Shown: positions 1-9,960 of the stretch, in pieces
Layout: every line of letters begins with the position of its first letter
Numbering within the stretch: position 1 is the first letter of the stretch
From: JAAXHH01 sp965225915
GTDB lineage: Bacteria; JAAXHH01
Direction: 5' to 3'
Assembly (NCBI GenBank): GCA_965225915.1
Contig: OZ245326.1
Location: 1,426,001-1,490,000 of the forward strand
Length of the DNA: 64,000 nucleotides
The notes under the pieces: generated by a model
The model's input: the letters and a program-made list of their open reading frames with translations, nothing else
The model's database searches: none
What the model was told of the DNA's origin: nothing
Translations under genes and position numbers: made by a program

Positions 1-2214
1 TTTCTCGATCTTTCCACCGGTGAGTTCCGCGTAGCGGAGTTGAACGAAGACGACCTGCTCAGCGAACTGAACCGCCTCGATCCGGCCGAAGCGATCGTCT
101 CGTACGACCGGGCGCAGCAGGCCGAGGCCCTGCTCAAACCCCGTTTCCCCGACATCGCCATCAGCCGCCTGGAAGAGTGGGCCTTTTCCTACGACCACGC
201 GCACCAGGTCCTGCTCGAACACTTCGAGGTGTTGACGCTCAAGGGATTCGGTTGCGACGAAATGGTTGCCGGCGTCTCCGCGGCAGGTGGCATGCTGGGC
301 TATCTCCGGGAAACACAGAAGAACCGCCTGGCCCACTTGAAGACGATGGCGCGATACGACGTCACGGACTCGATGTTGATGGATACGGCGACCCAGCGCA
401 ACCTGGAGTTGATTTCCTCCCTGAGGGACGGCGGCCGCGAAGGGACACTCCTCTCCGTGATGGACCGGACGTACACCCCCATGGGCGCACGCTTCATGCG
501 CCAGGCGATTACCCGGCCGCTGGTCTCCGTCGAAGACGTACTGGCTCGCCAGCATGCGGTAGGCGAACTCTACGCAGACCACGAGACACGGGATGAGTTT
601 GCCGGCCTGCTGAAGTCGATGGGGGACATGGAACGGCAGGCCGCCCGTGTTGGTTCGGAGCGTGCGAATGCCCGTGACCTGATCGCGTTGAAGCAGGCCC
701 TGCACGTGATTCCGGTCATCAAGGAGACGCTCGCCGGCCTCAATGCCGTGTTGTTGACCGGCCTCCGGGATGGGCTTCGGGAACTGAAACCCCTTGCGGA
801 ACAACTGGATCGGGCCCTGGTGGACGATCCGCCCCTTTCGCTGACGGAAGGCGGACTCATCCGCGCGGGATACAACAAGGACCTGGACGATCTGCGCGTC
901 ATCAGTTCGGGCGGCAAGCGCTGGATCGCGGAACTACAGCAGAAGGAACGGGAGCGCACCGGGATACAGTCCCTCAAGGTGGACTACAACCGCGTCTTCG
1001 GTTACTACATCGAAGTCACGAAACCGAACCTGCACCGGCTCGAGGGCGAGTACATCCGCAAGCAGACCATGCGCAACGCGGAGCGGTTCATCACGCCAGA
1101 ACTGAAAGAGTACGAAGAGAAGATCCTGGGCGCCGAGGAGAAGATCGGGGAGCTGGAATACGCCCTCTTTCTGGAACTGCGGGACGAGGTTGCCACGAGC
1201 CTTGGCGAGATTCAGGACAACGCACGGGCGGTAGCGCAACTCGACTTCCTGACCGCGCTGGCCGAACTGGCCGTCCAGAACGATTACGTGGCTCCGGAAA
1301 TAGATGACGGATCCGCCCTGGAAATCAACGACGGCCGCCACCCGGTGGTGGAACAATTGCTGCAGGGCGAACCCTTCGTTCCAAACGATACGCGGCTAGA
1401 CTCGCGGACGAAGCAGATCGCCCTCATCACGGGGCCGAACATGGCCGGGAAGAGCACCTATCTACGCCAGGTGGGCCTCATCGTCCTCATGGCCCAGGTC
1501 GGCTCCTTCGTCCCCGTGCGATCCGCTCGGATCGGCATCGTGGACCGCATCTTCACCCGCGTAGGCGCCTCCGACAACCTGGCCCGGGGAGAGAGCACGT
1601 TTCTCGTCGAGATGAACGAAACCGCGAATATACTCAACAACGCGACGCCGAACAGTCTCGTCCTCCTCGACGAAATAGGCCGGGGCACGAGCACCTTCGA
1701 CGGCCTGAGCATTGCCTGGGCGGTCACGGAGTACCTCCACAACACGCCGGGACGCGCCGCTAAGACCCTCTTCGCCACGCACTACCACGAACTGATCGAA
1801 CTGGCGTCGACCCTCGACCGCATCGCCAATTACAACGTGGCCATACGGGAGCAGAACGATCAGATCATCTTCCTGCGCAAGGTGATGCCCGGCGGGAGCG
1901 ACCGGAGTTACGGGATCCAGGTGGCGCGCATGGCAGGACTGCCTCGCAGCGTGATCGACCGGGCCCGGGTCATCCTGGCCAACCTGGAGGACGAGGAACT
2001 TGCGCCAGCCGGCATGGCCGGCATGGCCGGCACGCCTCATCACGGAAAACCCAGGGCGGAGGGCGGCGACTACCAGCTCAGCCTGTTCATGCCTGCGGAC
2101 CATCCGGTCATCGAGGACATCAAGGAACTGGACCTGGATCTCATGACCCCGGTCGAGGCGATGAACGCACTGTACCGGCTCCAGCAGAAAGCCGCCGATT
2201 CCAACGGAAAGTAG
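1..2214 (+). CDS. mutS: DNA mismatch repair ATPase MutS, 5' end outside window
   Basis: MutS binds base mismatches and small loops in DNA and starts mismatch repair through its ATPase. The frame is open from base 1 and the first visible residues (FLDLSTGEFRVAEL) belong to the connector region after the mismatch-binding domain, so the gene starts upstream of the window and the Phe-X-Glu mismatch motif is not visible. The visible part is 737 residues. It has the core/clamp region, Walker A (GPNMAGKST, near residue 478), Walker B (LVLLDEIGRGTSTFDG, near 556) and the C-terminal tail. The tail carries a small Met-Ala-Gly repeat near nt 2008-2034. The TAG at 2212-2214 is followed two bases later by the GTG of the Nudix gene, so the two are probably co-transcribed. 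Identity is secure. Confidence 0.97.
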   Translation, partial: FLDLSTGEFRVAELNEDDLLSELNRLDPAEAIVSYDRAQQAEALLKPRFPDIAISRLEEWAFSYDHAHQVLLEHFEVLTLKGFGCDEMVAGVSAAGGMLGYLRETQKNRLAHLKTMARYDVTDSMLMDTATQRNLELISSLRDGGREGTLLSVMDRTYTPMGARFMRQAITRPLVSVEDVLARQHAVGELYADHETRDEFAGLLKSMGDMERQAARVGSERANARDLIALKQALHVIPVIKETLAGLNAVLLTGLRDGLRELKPLAEQLDRALVDDPPLSLTEGGLIRAGYNKDLDDLRVISSGGKRWIAELQQKERERTGIQSLKVDYNRVFGYYIEVTKPNLHRLEGEYIRKQTMRNAERFITPELKEYEEKILGAEEKIGELEYALFLELRDEVATSLGEIQDNARAVAQLDFLTALAELAVQNDYVAPEIDDGSALEINDGRHPVVEQLLQGEPFVPNDTRLDSRTKQIALITGPNMAGKSTYLRQVGLIVLMAQVGSFVPVRSARIGIVDRIFTRVGASDNLARGESTFLVEMNETANILNNATPNSLVLLDEIGRGTSTFDGLSIAWAVTEYLHNTPGRAAKTLFATHYHELIELASTLDRIANYNVAIREQNDQIIFLRKVMPGGSDRSYGIQVARMAGLPRSVIDRARVILANLEDEELAPAGMAGMAGTPHHGKPRAEGGDYQLSLFMPADHPVIEDIKELDLDLMTPVEAMNALYRLQQKAADSNGK

Positions 2215-2216
2215 CC

Positions 2217-2636
2217 GTGAGCATTATCTCTTCCGCCATGCTCGTGAACGCCGAAGGTGATATTCTCGTCAATCTCCGCGACGACGATCCCCGCATCATC
2301 TTCCCGAACAAGTGGAGCCTCATCGGAGGCCACGTCGAACCGGGCGAGCATCCCGATGAAGGCCTGGTCCGGGAAGTGGAGGAGGAGATTGGCTACCTGT
2401 TGACCGAGTACCATCCCCTGGCGACTTTCTTCGACGGCGCTGACGTCAGGCACCTCTATCTAGTTCCCATCGACGCAGCCATCGACGACCTGGTACTGGG
2501 AGAAGGACAGGCAATCCGGTACATCGATCCAGCGAGGGCGCTGACCGACCTGGACCTCTGCGTCACCGGCCGGCGATGCATCGAGGTCTACCTGCGCCAC
2601 CTGGAGTTCCAGGAGTACGTCCGTTTGCGGGCATAG
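2217..2636 (+). CDS. Nudix hydrolase, small
   Basis: A 139-residue Nudix-fold protein. The full Nudix box is visible at residues 38-60 (starts GHVEPGE, ends REVEEEIGY) and matches GX5EX7REUXEEXGU, so it should be a magnesium-dependent hydrolase of a nucleoside diphosphate linked to another moiety. The substrate cannot be read from the sequence; sanitising oxidised nucleotides would suit its place behind mutS but is only inference. The start is GTG at 2217, two bases after the mutS stop, which indicates translational coupling. The region 2637-2740 after it separates two converging genes and shows no obvious gene. Confidence 0.9.
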   Translation: MSIISSAMLVNAEGDILVNLRDDDPRIIFPNKWSLIGGHVEPGEHPDEGLVREVEEEIGYLLTEYHPLATFFDGADVRHLYLVPIDAAIDDLVLGEGQAIRYIDPARALTDLDLCVTGRRCIEVYLRHLEFQEYVRLRA

Positions 2637-2740
2637 GCCGCGGCAAACCTTTACGCCTTCCGCACGCCACTCGTCGGCGGCACGCGCCTGTCCGCATCGC
2701 GTGCCACAGCCTTACTCCACGCACCTGCCGCGCCGTTCCC

Positions 2741-5700
2741 TTACGCCTTCGGCAGCCTCCAAGATTTGATCATGTAGTAGATGACCGGGATAACAACGAG
2801 CGTCAAAACCGTGGAAGTCACCATACCGCCGACCATGGGTGCGGCGATGCGCTGCATGACCTCCGAACCCGTGCCGGTTCCCCACATGATGGGCGTCAAC
2901 CCGGCCATGGTGGCCGCGACAGTCATCATCTTCGGCCGCACCCGTTCCACGGCCCCGTGCATGACGATCTCGTCGAGGTCCTGACGGGTGTTCAGCGCGT
3001 TCCGGCGCGTCCGATCCCGGTGGGCCTGATCGAGATAGAGCAGCATGACGACCCCCGTTTCCGCGGCTACGCCGGCCAGCGCGATGAATCCGACCCCCAC
3101 CGCGATGCTGAAGTCGTAGTCCAGCAGGTACATCAGCCACACGCCGCCCACCAGCGCGAAGGGCAGCGAGAGCATCACGATCATGCTGTCGACGACGCTG
3201 CGGAAGTTCATGTAGAGCAGCAGGAAGATGATGGCCAGGGTGATTGGAACAACAATCTGCATCCGTCGCTGCGCCCGCTCCAGGTACTCGTACTGGCCAC
3301 TCCAGACCATGCTGTACCCCACCGGCAGCGAAACCCGTTCCGCGACACGTTGCCTGGCTGCGTCTACGTAGGCGCCGATGTCCGTATCCTTCAGGTCCAC
3401 GTACAGCCAGGCCGTGCGCCGCGCGTTCTCCGACTTGATACTGGACGGCCCCTTGTGAATCCGTATATCGGCCACCTGGCTGATGGGAATCTGCGCGCCT
3501 GAAGGCGTCGGGATCATGATGTGTTTGAGATCCGAGATATCGTCGCGCAACTCCCTGGCGTAGCGGATGTTCACCGGGTAGCGTTCCAGTCCCTCGACGG
3601 TGTAGGTAACGTCCACGCCGCCCACCGCCGACATGATGATATCCTGTATGTCGCCGACGGTCATGCCGTAACGGGCCGCCTCGATGCGGTCGATGTCGAA
3701 ATCGAGATAGTTCCCCCCGAGCGTTTTTTCAGGGTAGACGCTGAGCGTGCCGGGCAGGTCCTGCAGTTCGACCGCGATCTCCTGGGCCAGGTCCGACAGC
3801 ACGGCCAGGTCGTCCCCCATCAGCTTGATGCCCACCGGGGTCCGGATGCCGGTGGAAAGCATGTCGATCCGGGTGCGAATGGGCATGGTCCACGCATTGG
3901 TCAGTCCCGGAAACTGTATGGCGTCGTTGAGTGCTTCCACGAGCCCTTCGCGGGTCATGCCCGGCCGCCATTCATCCTCGGGCTTGAGCATGATGGTGGT
4001 TTCGATCATGGAAAGCGGCGCGGGATCGGTCGCCGTGTCGGCCCTGCCCACCTTGCCGAAAACCTGCTCCACTTCCGGGAACGACCGGATGATCTTGTCG
4101 GTCTGCTGCAGGAGCTGGCGGGCCTTGGTGATCGAAATGCCGGGGTCCGTGGTTGGCATGTAGAGCAGGTCGCCTTCGTAGAGGGGAGGCATGAATTCGG
4201 ACCCGATACGCTGGAGGGGATACCACGTCGCCGAAAGGACGATCACCGCGGCGCCGATGGTCAGCCACCGCAGGCGTAACGCCGCCCGGATCACGGGGCG
4301 GTAAAGGAAAATGAGCAAACGATTGATCGGGTTCTTTCGCTCTGGCAGTATACGGCCCCGGACCAGGTATCCCGTCAGGACCGGAACCAAGGTAATCGCC
4401 AGCAGGGCGGCCGCGGCCATCGTGTACGTCTTTGTAAAAGCCAGCGGCTTGAATAGCCGGCCCTCCTGGGCCTGTAGAGCGAAGATGGGCGCGAAGGACA
4501 GCGTGATGATCATCAGCGAGTAGAAGAGGGAAGGGCCCACCTCCTTCGTGGCGTCGAGCACGATCTGCCAGTGGTCCTTCTTCCCGCGGTCCCGCTCCAT
4601 GTGCTTGTGGGTATTTTCGATCATGACGATGGCGGCGTCCACCAGCGTGCCGATGGCGATGGCGATCCCGCCGAGAGACATGATGTTGGCGTTGATCCCC
4701 TGCCAGGACATTACCAGGAAGGCGGCGAGCACACTGATCGGCAGGGTGATGATGACTACCAGGGCCGACCGGAAGTGAATCAGGAAGATGATGCAGACCA
4801 GGGCGACGATGAGGCCCTCTTCGAACAGCTTGTTCTGCAGGTTGTCGATGGCCCGTTCGATCAGGTTCGCCCGGTTGTAGGCCGTGATGATCTCCACGCC
4901 CTCGGGCAGACCGGACTTTAGGGATTCCAGTTTCTCCTCGACCTCCCGGATGACCTCCAGGGCGTTCTCGCCGAAGCGCATGACGATGATGCCACCGACG
5001 ATCTCCCCTTCGCCGTTCCATTCCGCCAGCCCACGCCTCAGTTCCGGTCCGATCGTTATGTGGGCGACCTGGTGAAGCATGACGGGGGTGCCGTATTCGT
5101 CTACGCCGAGGGTGACGTTCTTCAGGTCCTCCACGGACTTTATGTACCCCAGCCCGCGTACCATGTATTCCGTTTCCGCCATTTCGATGACCCGGCCACC
5201 GACGTCGTTATTGCTCCGCTGTATCGCCGTCTTGATCCGGTTGAGCGAAATGCCGTAGATCAGCAGCTTGTTGGGGTCGACCTCCACCTGGTACTGCTTC
5301 ACGAATCCGCCGATGCTGGCGACCTCTGAAACGCCGTGGACCGAGGTCAGTTCGTATCGCAGGAACCAGTCCTGGATGCTCCGAAGTTCCGCCAGGTTGT
5401 GGCGGTCGCTGCGGAGAACGTATTCGTAGACCCAGCCCACGCCCGTGGCGTCCGGTCCTAGCCCGGGATTCACGCCCGGCGGCAGGCGGTCGGATACGTA
5501 GCTCAGGTACTCCAGCACGCGGCTGCGGGCCCAGTAGAGATCCGTGCCGTCCTCGAAAATGATGTACACGAAGCTCAACCCGAAGAAACTATAGCCGCGT
5601 ACCGTCTTCGCGTAGGGCACCGCGAGCATGGCCGTTGTCAAAGGGTAGGTCACCTGGTCCTCGACCACCTGGGGCGCCTGGCCGGGATACTCGGTCATGA

Positions 5701-5845
5701 TGATCACCTGCACGTCCGAGAGGTCCGGGATGGCGTCGAGGGGGATCTCCACCAGCGCCAGGGTCCCGCCCACGATCAAAAGCGCGGTGACCAGGATCAC
5801 CAGGAACCGGTTCTTCACAGAGTATTCAATGATGCGTTCTAACAT
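2741..5845 (-). CDS. cusA: CusA-type heavy-metal RND efflux pump, Cu(I)/Ag(I)
   Basis: Inner-membrane proton-driven RND transporter of 1034 residues, the usual length for CusA/CzcA. It takes metal from the periplasm or cytoplasm and passes it through the adaptor to the outer-membrane channel. The three methionines that line the Cu(I)/Ag(I) path in E. coli CusA (M573, M623, M672) are present at M563 (DLLYMPTT), M613 (APLSMIETT) and M662 (RIDMLSTG), with exactly the same spacing. That argues for monovalent copper/silver rather than Zn/Co/Cd. The charged transmembrane segment GTLVDAAIVMIENTHKHME is typical of the proton relay. It is last in the operon, 22 bases after the adaptor gene. Confidence 0.96.
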   Translation of the reverse strand: MLERIIEYSVKNRFLVILVTALLIVGGTLALVEIPLDAIPDLSDVQVIIMTEYPGQAPQVVEDQVTYPLTTAMLAVPYAKTVRGYSFFGLSFVYIIFEDGTDLYWARSRVLEYLSYVSDRLPPGVNPGLGPDATGVGWVYEYVLRSDRHNLAELRSIQDWFLRYELTSVHGVSEVASIGGFVKQYQVEVDPNKLLIYGISLNRIKTAIQRSNNDVGGRVIEMAETEYMVRGLGYIKSVEDLKNVTLGVDEYGTPVMLHQVAHITIGPELRRGLAEWNGEGEIVGGIIVMRFGENALEVIREVEEKLESLKSGLPEGVEIITAYNRANLIERAIDNLQNKLFEEGLIVALVCIIFLIHFRSALVVIITLPISVLAAFLVMSWQGINANIMSLGGIAIAIGTLVDAAIVMIENTHKHMERDRGKKDHWQIVLDATKEVGPSLFYSLMIITLSFAPIFALQAQEGRLFKPLAFTKTYTMAAAALLAITLVPVLTGYLVRGRILPERKNPINRLLIFLYRPVIRAALRLRWLTIGAAVIVLSATWYPLQRIGSEFMPPLYEGDLLYMPTTDPGISITKARQLLQQTDKIIRSFPEVEQVFGKVGRADTATDPAPLSMIETTIMLKPEDEWRPGMTREGLVEALNDAIQFPGLTNAWTMPIRTRIDMLSTGIRTPVGIKLMGDDLAVLSDLAQEIAVELQDLPGTLSVYPEKTLGGNYLDFDIDRIEAARYGMTVGDIQDIIMSAVGGVDVTYTVEGLERYPVNIRYARELRDDISDLKHIMIPTPSGAQIPISQVADIRIHKGPSSIKSENARRTAWLYVDLKDTDIGAYVDAARQRVAERVSLPVGYSMVWSGQYEYLERAQRRMQIVVPITLAIIFLLLYMNFRSVVDSMIVMLSLPFALVGGVWLMYLLDYDFSIAVGVGFIALAGVAAETGVVMLLYLDQAHRDRTRRNALNTRQDLDEIVMHGAVERVRPKMMTVAATMAGLTPIMWGTGTGSEVMQRIAAPMVGGMVTSTVLTLVVIPVIYYMIKSWRLPKA

Positions 5846-5867
5846 GATGGGCCTCTTTACTTTCCGG

Positions 5868-7268
5868 TCAATGCATCATCCGGTGGTCGAGCATTTTCTG
5901 TATAGCCCCCTGGAGCCGGCTTTCCGAATCTATCAGGAACTGGGCGGAGGTCACGACCTGCTCGCCCACGCTGACGCCGCTCGTGGCCTGTACGTAGCCG
6001 TCCCGCCCCTCCATGCCAAGGATCACCTCGCGCGGTTCGAACTTGCCCCCGTCGAGGGCGACGAAGACCACGTTACGCTCGCCGCTGCGAATGACCGAGT
6101 CGCCCGGGATGACCAGAACGGGGCGTTCGCTCTGTGCGGACAACCGGATGTTGGCGTACATCTGGGGCTTCAACTCGAGATCCCGGTTGGGAAACACCAG
6201 CCGGATCTTGATATCACGCGACGTTTGATCGAGGTAGGGATAGATGTAATCGATGGTCCCGTGGTAGACCTTTCCAGGATTGTAGGGCAGTTCCATTTCG
6301 GCCGTCAACCCCGGACTCAACCAGGGGGAGTCGGCGTCGTATACATGGGCGAAAGCCCAGATGGTGGAAATATCGGCCATGCGGTACATATCCATGCCAG
6401 GGGTGACGTGCATGCCCATTTCGGCCATTCGCTCTACGACGATGCCATTCGTAGGCGCGTAGATGGTCAGGGTGCGGGTGATCTCGCCACGCTCTTCCAG
6501 TTTCTGGATCTGCGCTTCGGTCACGTCCCAGTAACGCAAACGGCGCCGAGACGCTTCCATCAGGGATCTCGCACCCCGTGCAATGGTCTCGAACTCGCTG
6601 TCTCCCAAGTTCTTGAGGTTCTGATAGGCCAGGAGGTATTCTTCCTGCGCCGAGACCATTTCCGGCGAATAAACATCCAGGAGGGGATCGCCCGCGCGCA
6701 CGCGCTGGCCCGTTTCGTTAACGTACAACCGTTCGATCCACCCGGAATACTTGATGTTGATGCGGGAGAGCAGTTCCTCATTGTAATCGAGGTGTCCGGC
6801 GGTTCGGATGGACCGGGTCAACCGTCTTTCCTGTACGGGTTCGAACTGGACGCCAATGTTCTGTATGGTGACCGGGTCGATCACGACGGAGGCGCCACCG
6901 GATGAACTCATGGCCATGGAAGGATCCGACGCGGGATCGTGCATGTCCTCATGGGCGGCCTCGCCGGGTGAGGACCCTTGTCCCATGCCCGCCATGCCCT
7001 CATCCTTTCCGGCACCTGCCGTCGACTGTTTCACCGGCGTCAGGTTCATCCCGCAGATCGGACACTGGCCAGGCTCCTCGGATATCACGTTCGGGTGCAT
7101 GCCGCACGTCCAGAGCTGGGTCTGCGCGGATTCACTGCGGTCGCCCCCTTGCGTTTCCGTTGTATCCGAATCTCCGCATCCTGTCAACAGCGTTACAGGC
7201 ACGGCGGCCACCAGTATGGCGAGCAGCGTCCGGAACACGCGGCTTCGTATTCGATTGCTGATTCGCAT
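5868..7268 (-). CDS. cusB: CusB-like periplasmic adaptor with heavy-metal-binding domain
   Basis: Membrane fusion protein of 466 residues that joins the CusA pump to the outer-membrane channel. The N-terminus is a lipoprotein signal with a lipobox ending at C31 (LLTGC). Residues 53-79 form a small heavy-metal-binding domain with paired Cys/Met ligands (WTCGMHPNV, CPICGMNLTPV), as found in many CusB homologues. The adaptor barrel-sandwich, hairpin and beta-barrel regions follow. A Met-rich stretch lies between the two parts. A strong ribosome site (AGGAGG) sits six bases before the ATG. Located between cusC and cusA in the same direction. Confidence 0.93.
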   Translation of the reverse strand: MRISNRIRSRVFRTLLAILVAAVPVTLLTGCGDSDTTETQGGDRSESAQTQLWTCGMHPNVISEEPGQCPICGMNLTPVKQSTAGAGKDEGMAGMGQGSSPGEAAHEDMHDPASDPSMAMSSSGGASVVIDPVTIQNIGVQFEPVQERRLTRSIRTAGHLDYNEELLSRINIKYSGWIERLYVNETGQRVRAGDPLLDVYSPEMVSAQEEYLLAYQNLKNLGDSEFETIARGARSLMEASRRRLRYWDVTEAQIQKLEERGEITRTLTIYAPTNGIVVERMAEMGMHVTPGMDMYRMADISTIWAFAHVYDADSPWLSPGLTAEMELPYNPGKVYHGTIDYIYPYLDQTSRDIKIRLVFPNRDLELKPQMYANIRLSAQSERPVLVIPGDSVIRSGERNVVFVALDGGKFEPREVILGMEGRDGYVQATSGVSVGEQVVTSAQFLIDSESRLQGAIQKMLDHRMMH

Positions 7269-7284
7269 GATTATCCTCCTGTGT

Positions 7285-8544
7285 CTACGGGAGCGAACCG
7301 CCAGCGGCTCTTTCCAGCAGACTGAGATACTTTCGGTAGTTCACCATTTCAGCCACGTACCCAAGCCGGGTGCGCAACACCATGCGTTCCGCGTCGAGCA
7401 GGTCCAGAAAGGCCATCTGGCCCGTCTGGTAGGCGGCCAGCGTTGCCAGGACGCTGTTTTCAGCCTGGGCGATGAGACCCTGTTCGTAGACATCGAGGGC
7501 CCGGCCGGAATAGCGCATCCGCCCGAAAGCTTCCGCCACTTCCGCGGTGACGGTATTCTGGATGTTTAACCTGCCGTAACGACTCTCTTCCACCCGGGCC
7601 ATGGCCTCCTGCACCTCGGCCCGCCGACGGGACTTGAACAGGGGAAGGTTCACGTTGAGCATGACTCCGAAGGCGTCTTTCCCCGCGTCGGACGCGAGGT
7701 TTCCGCCGGACCTCGGCACGGTTATGTAGGACGCCTGTACCGTGAAATCCGGCCGGTTTCCCAGGCGGGCGAGCCGGACACCCAATTCGTTTCTGCGGAT
7801 CTGGGCGTCGGCCGCCTCCAGTTCCTGGCGAACGGCCAGCGCCTTTTTGACCACCAGGGACTCGGGCTGGGTGTATCTCGCCGGGTCGATGTCCGCCACC
7901 GGGTCGATTGTCCCACCGGACGGACGGTTCAGGACGGCGTTGAGACGGGCCGTAAGGCCGCTGCGCTCGCCTTCCAGCGTGATGCGCCGTTTAAGGATCT
8001 CCGATACTTCCACGTGTGACTTGAGCACGTCGGCCTGCGTGCCGCCCCCCGCGGCGTACTTTTCCTCCGCGGCGCTGGAAAATGTCTCCAGCATCACGAG
8101 ATAGTCGTCCAGGATGCGCAGGGACCGGTCTACACGGTAGAGATCGTAGTAGACGCTCTTCACTTCGTGGGTGATATCCCGGGCGATCATTCGGATGCGG
8201 GCTGCTTCGACCGCCTCTTCCTCCCCCGACATGTCGCCGCGCAGGCTCCGTTTGCCCGGGTACGGGATTTTCTGACCGAAGGCCAGCACGTTTCTCTGGG
8301 GCCCGACCCGCGTTTCAGGCGAGGAAAGCCAGCGCGTGTATGTAAACGTAGGATCTGAAAGCGAAACAACCTGCGGACGTCGCTGTTCCGCCGCGTCCCG
8401 GCGATGCCGCGCGGACTGCAGGGCCGGATTGCGGTCCAGGGCTTCGGCGACCAGCGCTTCGAGTCGTTGCGTCTGGGCAATGACCGGCTGGGCGGAGGCG
8501 AAAAACACGATCAGAACGCCCGCGTATCGTAGGAATACGGACAT
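7285..8544 (-). CDS. TolC/CusC-family outer-membrane efflux protein
   Basis: Outer-membrane channel of 419 residues expected to complete the CusCBA tripartite pump. It is mostly long alpha-helix with the two-fold repeat typical of the TolC/OEP family. I place the start at ATG 8544 rather than further upstream in the open frame: it gives a clean Sec signal peptide (MSVFLRYAGVLIVFFA, cut after VIAQ) and has AAGGA about nine bases upstream. There is no lipobox, unlike E. coli CusC. It lies 16 bases upstream of the adaptor gene. A 213-base stretch before it (8545-8757) has no recognisable gene. Confidence 0.9.
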   Translation of the reverse strand: MSVFLRYAGVLIVFFASAQPVIAQTQRLEALVAEALDRNPALQSARHRRDAAEQRRPQVVSLSDPTFTYTRWLSSPETRVGPQRNVLAFGQKIPYPGKRSLRGDMSGEEEAVEAARIRMIARDITHEVKSVYYDLYRVDRSLRILDDYLVMLETFSSAAEEKYAAGGGTQADVLKSHVEVSEILKRRITLEGERSGLTARLNAVLNRPSGGTIDPVADIDPARYTQPESLVVKKALAVRQELEAADAQIRRNELGVRLARLGNRPDFTVQASYITVPRSGGNLASDAGKDAFGVMLNVNLPLFKSRRRAEVQEAMARVEESRYGRLNIQNTVTAEVAEAFGRMRYSGRALDVYEQGLIAQAENSVLATLAAYQTGQMAFLDLLDAERMVLRTRLGYVAEMVNYRKYLSLLERAAGGSLP

Positions 8545-8757
8545 GGGCCTGTTCCTTGGTTTGAATGGTTGTGTTAATGTAAACGGGTAATGAACGGCGG
8601 CGATTCCTGGGGGGATACCACGCTGCGCGGATATCATGCCAGGCGACATCGGGCGGCCAGGACATAGGGGAATCCCTTAGTCATGGCGCGCGATGAACGC
8701 TACGAGGCGTACGTACCGCTCACGGCCAGTCGATACCTGAATCTGGCAGGTGGCGTA

Positions 8758-9168
8758 TTAAATGAGATAGGTGCAGTAGAGTGCGCGCAAGGGGAGCGGC
8801 GCACGGCTGGTGTCCAACCCGGTGGAAATCCTGGAGATATGGACCACCGGTTCGACCCCGAGAGGTCCCCGCAGAGGATTCGTAAAATCCGGATGTTCGG
8901 AATGGGCGACGGGGTATGCCGGGAGCACACCCGTGTTGGCGTCCTGGTACGGAGCCGGTTCAAGGCTGCAGCAGGACAGGGCCATTGTCCCCGTGGCGCA
9001 ACGCTCAGGTTCCTCTGCCGTCGAACAGCAGGCGTGTGTGCCCGTGGCCGGCATCCTGCTTATCGACTGAGACTCTGCAGTCACGCAAGCGCCGTCCAGG
9101 GAGGCGATCGCAATGGGCGGTGCCGACAACGCGAACAGAAGGATGAGAACGGTTAATTGCCGTATCAT
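8758..9168 (-). CDS. Cys-rich exported small protein leading the copper-efflux operon
   Basis: A 136-residue protein of unknown family. ATG 9168 starts a Sec signal peptide (MIRQLTVLILLFALSAPP); the frame upstream of it is open but shows no coding character. The mature part has seven cysteines, several adjacent (HACCST, SCCSLEP), and several His residues, which would suit periplasmic copper binding. It is the first gene of the cus operon, 213 bases before the channel gene. Small periplasmic metallochaperones such as CusF often accompany these pumps, but this protein has no CusF-like beta-barrel motif that I can see. A chaperone or sensor role is inference. Confidence 0.7.
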   Translation of the reverse strand: MIRQLTVLILLFALSAPPIAIASLDGACVTAESQSISRMPATGTHACCSTAEEPERCATGTMALSCCSLEPAPYQDANTGVLPAYPVAHSEHPDFTNPLRGPLGVEPVVHISRISTGLDTSRAPLPLRALYCTYLI

Positions 9169-9280
9169 GGGCCGGTATCTCCACGAAATCCAGTACGTTC
9201 TATATGGATAACCTACGCAGATACCATTGGATATGCAAAAGAAAAAGGTCCGTGCAAGGCCCTGGCAATCCGACGACAGT

Positions 9281-9529
9281 CTATTTACGCGTATCGGAAC
9301 CCCATCTTTTGCCCCTGATTCGCTGGCGCCGGACGAGTTTGACGATCTCCCGTATCGAGAGGTCCGTTTCGACGGTGGGTACATCCAGCGGTGACGCGGG
9401 TGATCGTTCGGGGATGACGGCAAATCTTCTGCCATCCTTTCTGCTTATGATAACCTTTCCCGTCGATTCAGCTTCGTCGAGTACGCTTGAGAGTTTCTGC
9501 CTGGCTTCCGAATAAGTATAGACTTCCAC
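9281..9529 (-). CDS. Phd/YefM-type antitoxin
   Basis: An 82-residue antitoxin of the Phd/YefM family. The N-terminal half (MEVYTYSEARQKLSSVLDEA, then SRKDGRRFAVIP) is the family DNA-binding and dimerisation fold. The basic C-terminal tail (VRRQRIRGKRW) would wrap the toxin. It neutralises the PIN toxin encoded 12 bases upstream and, as known for the family, should repress the shared promoter. The gene order is unusual because the antitoxin follows the toxin. Confidence 0.88.
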   Translation of the reverse strand: MEVYTYSEARQKLSSVLDEAESTGKVIISRKDGRRFAVIPERSPASPLDVPTVETDLSIREIVKLVRRQRIRGKRWGSDTRK

Positions 9530-9541
9530 CTTTTACCTCCC

Positions 9542-9940
9542 TTAATCCTCCAATCGCACCACGCCGATGCCAAGAGATTCCGCGGCGCGGCTCAATGACC
9601 GGTCCAGGGTCAACAGGGGTGCACTGTACCTGAGCGCCGTCTCCAGGAAAAAGGCGTCGGCCGCTACTCCCTTCAGGCGGGACGCGATCGAAAGGACATT
9701 GGCCATGTCCACGTCCACGTAACGCAACGGAATCTTTTCCAGGATCTCCATCCCCCTGCGCGCTTCCCCGGTGTCGATGCGATTCTGCCGCATCATGACG
9801 GAGAATGCATTGCCGATTTCCCATCGGATGAAGCCCGGCGCGATAAGTACATGACCCGACGCCGCCTCTGCAAGGATATCTCTTTCCGGACCCCGTACTA
9901 CGGATGCGATAATCGCCGATGTATCGATGACCATATTCAT
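9542..9940 (-). CDS. PIN-domain ribonuclease toxin (VapC family)
   Basis: A 132-residue PIN-domain toxin expected to cut RNA with magnesium. All four acidic active-site positions are visible: D6 (VIDTSAI), E41 (WEIGNAF), D95 (AADAFFLETAL) and D113 (TLDRSL), so it should be active. The start at ATG 9940 has GGAGGA six bases upstream; ATG 9934 is an alternative. It is the first gene of the pair and its cognate Phd-type antitoxin follows, the reverse of the usual vapBC order. Confidence 0.9.
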   Translation of the reverse strand: MNMVIDTSAIIASVVRGPERDILAEAASGHVLIAPGFIRWEIGNAFSVMMRQNRIDTGEARRGMEILEKIPLRYVDVDMANVLSIASRLKGVAADAFFLETALRYSAPLLTLDRSLSRAAESLGIGVVRLED

Positions 9941-9960
9941 CTCATTTCCTCCATATACCT

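Noticed and set aside
2576..3502. 308-codon plus-strand ORF
   Set aside because: Antisense to cusA for nearly all its length and without any motif.
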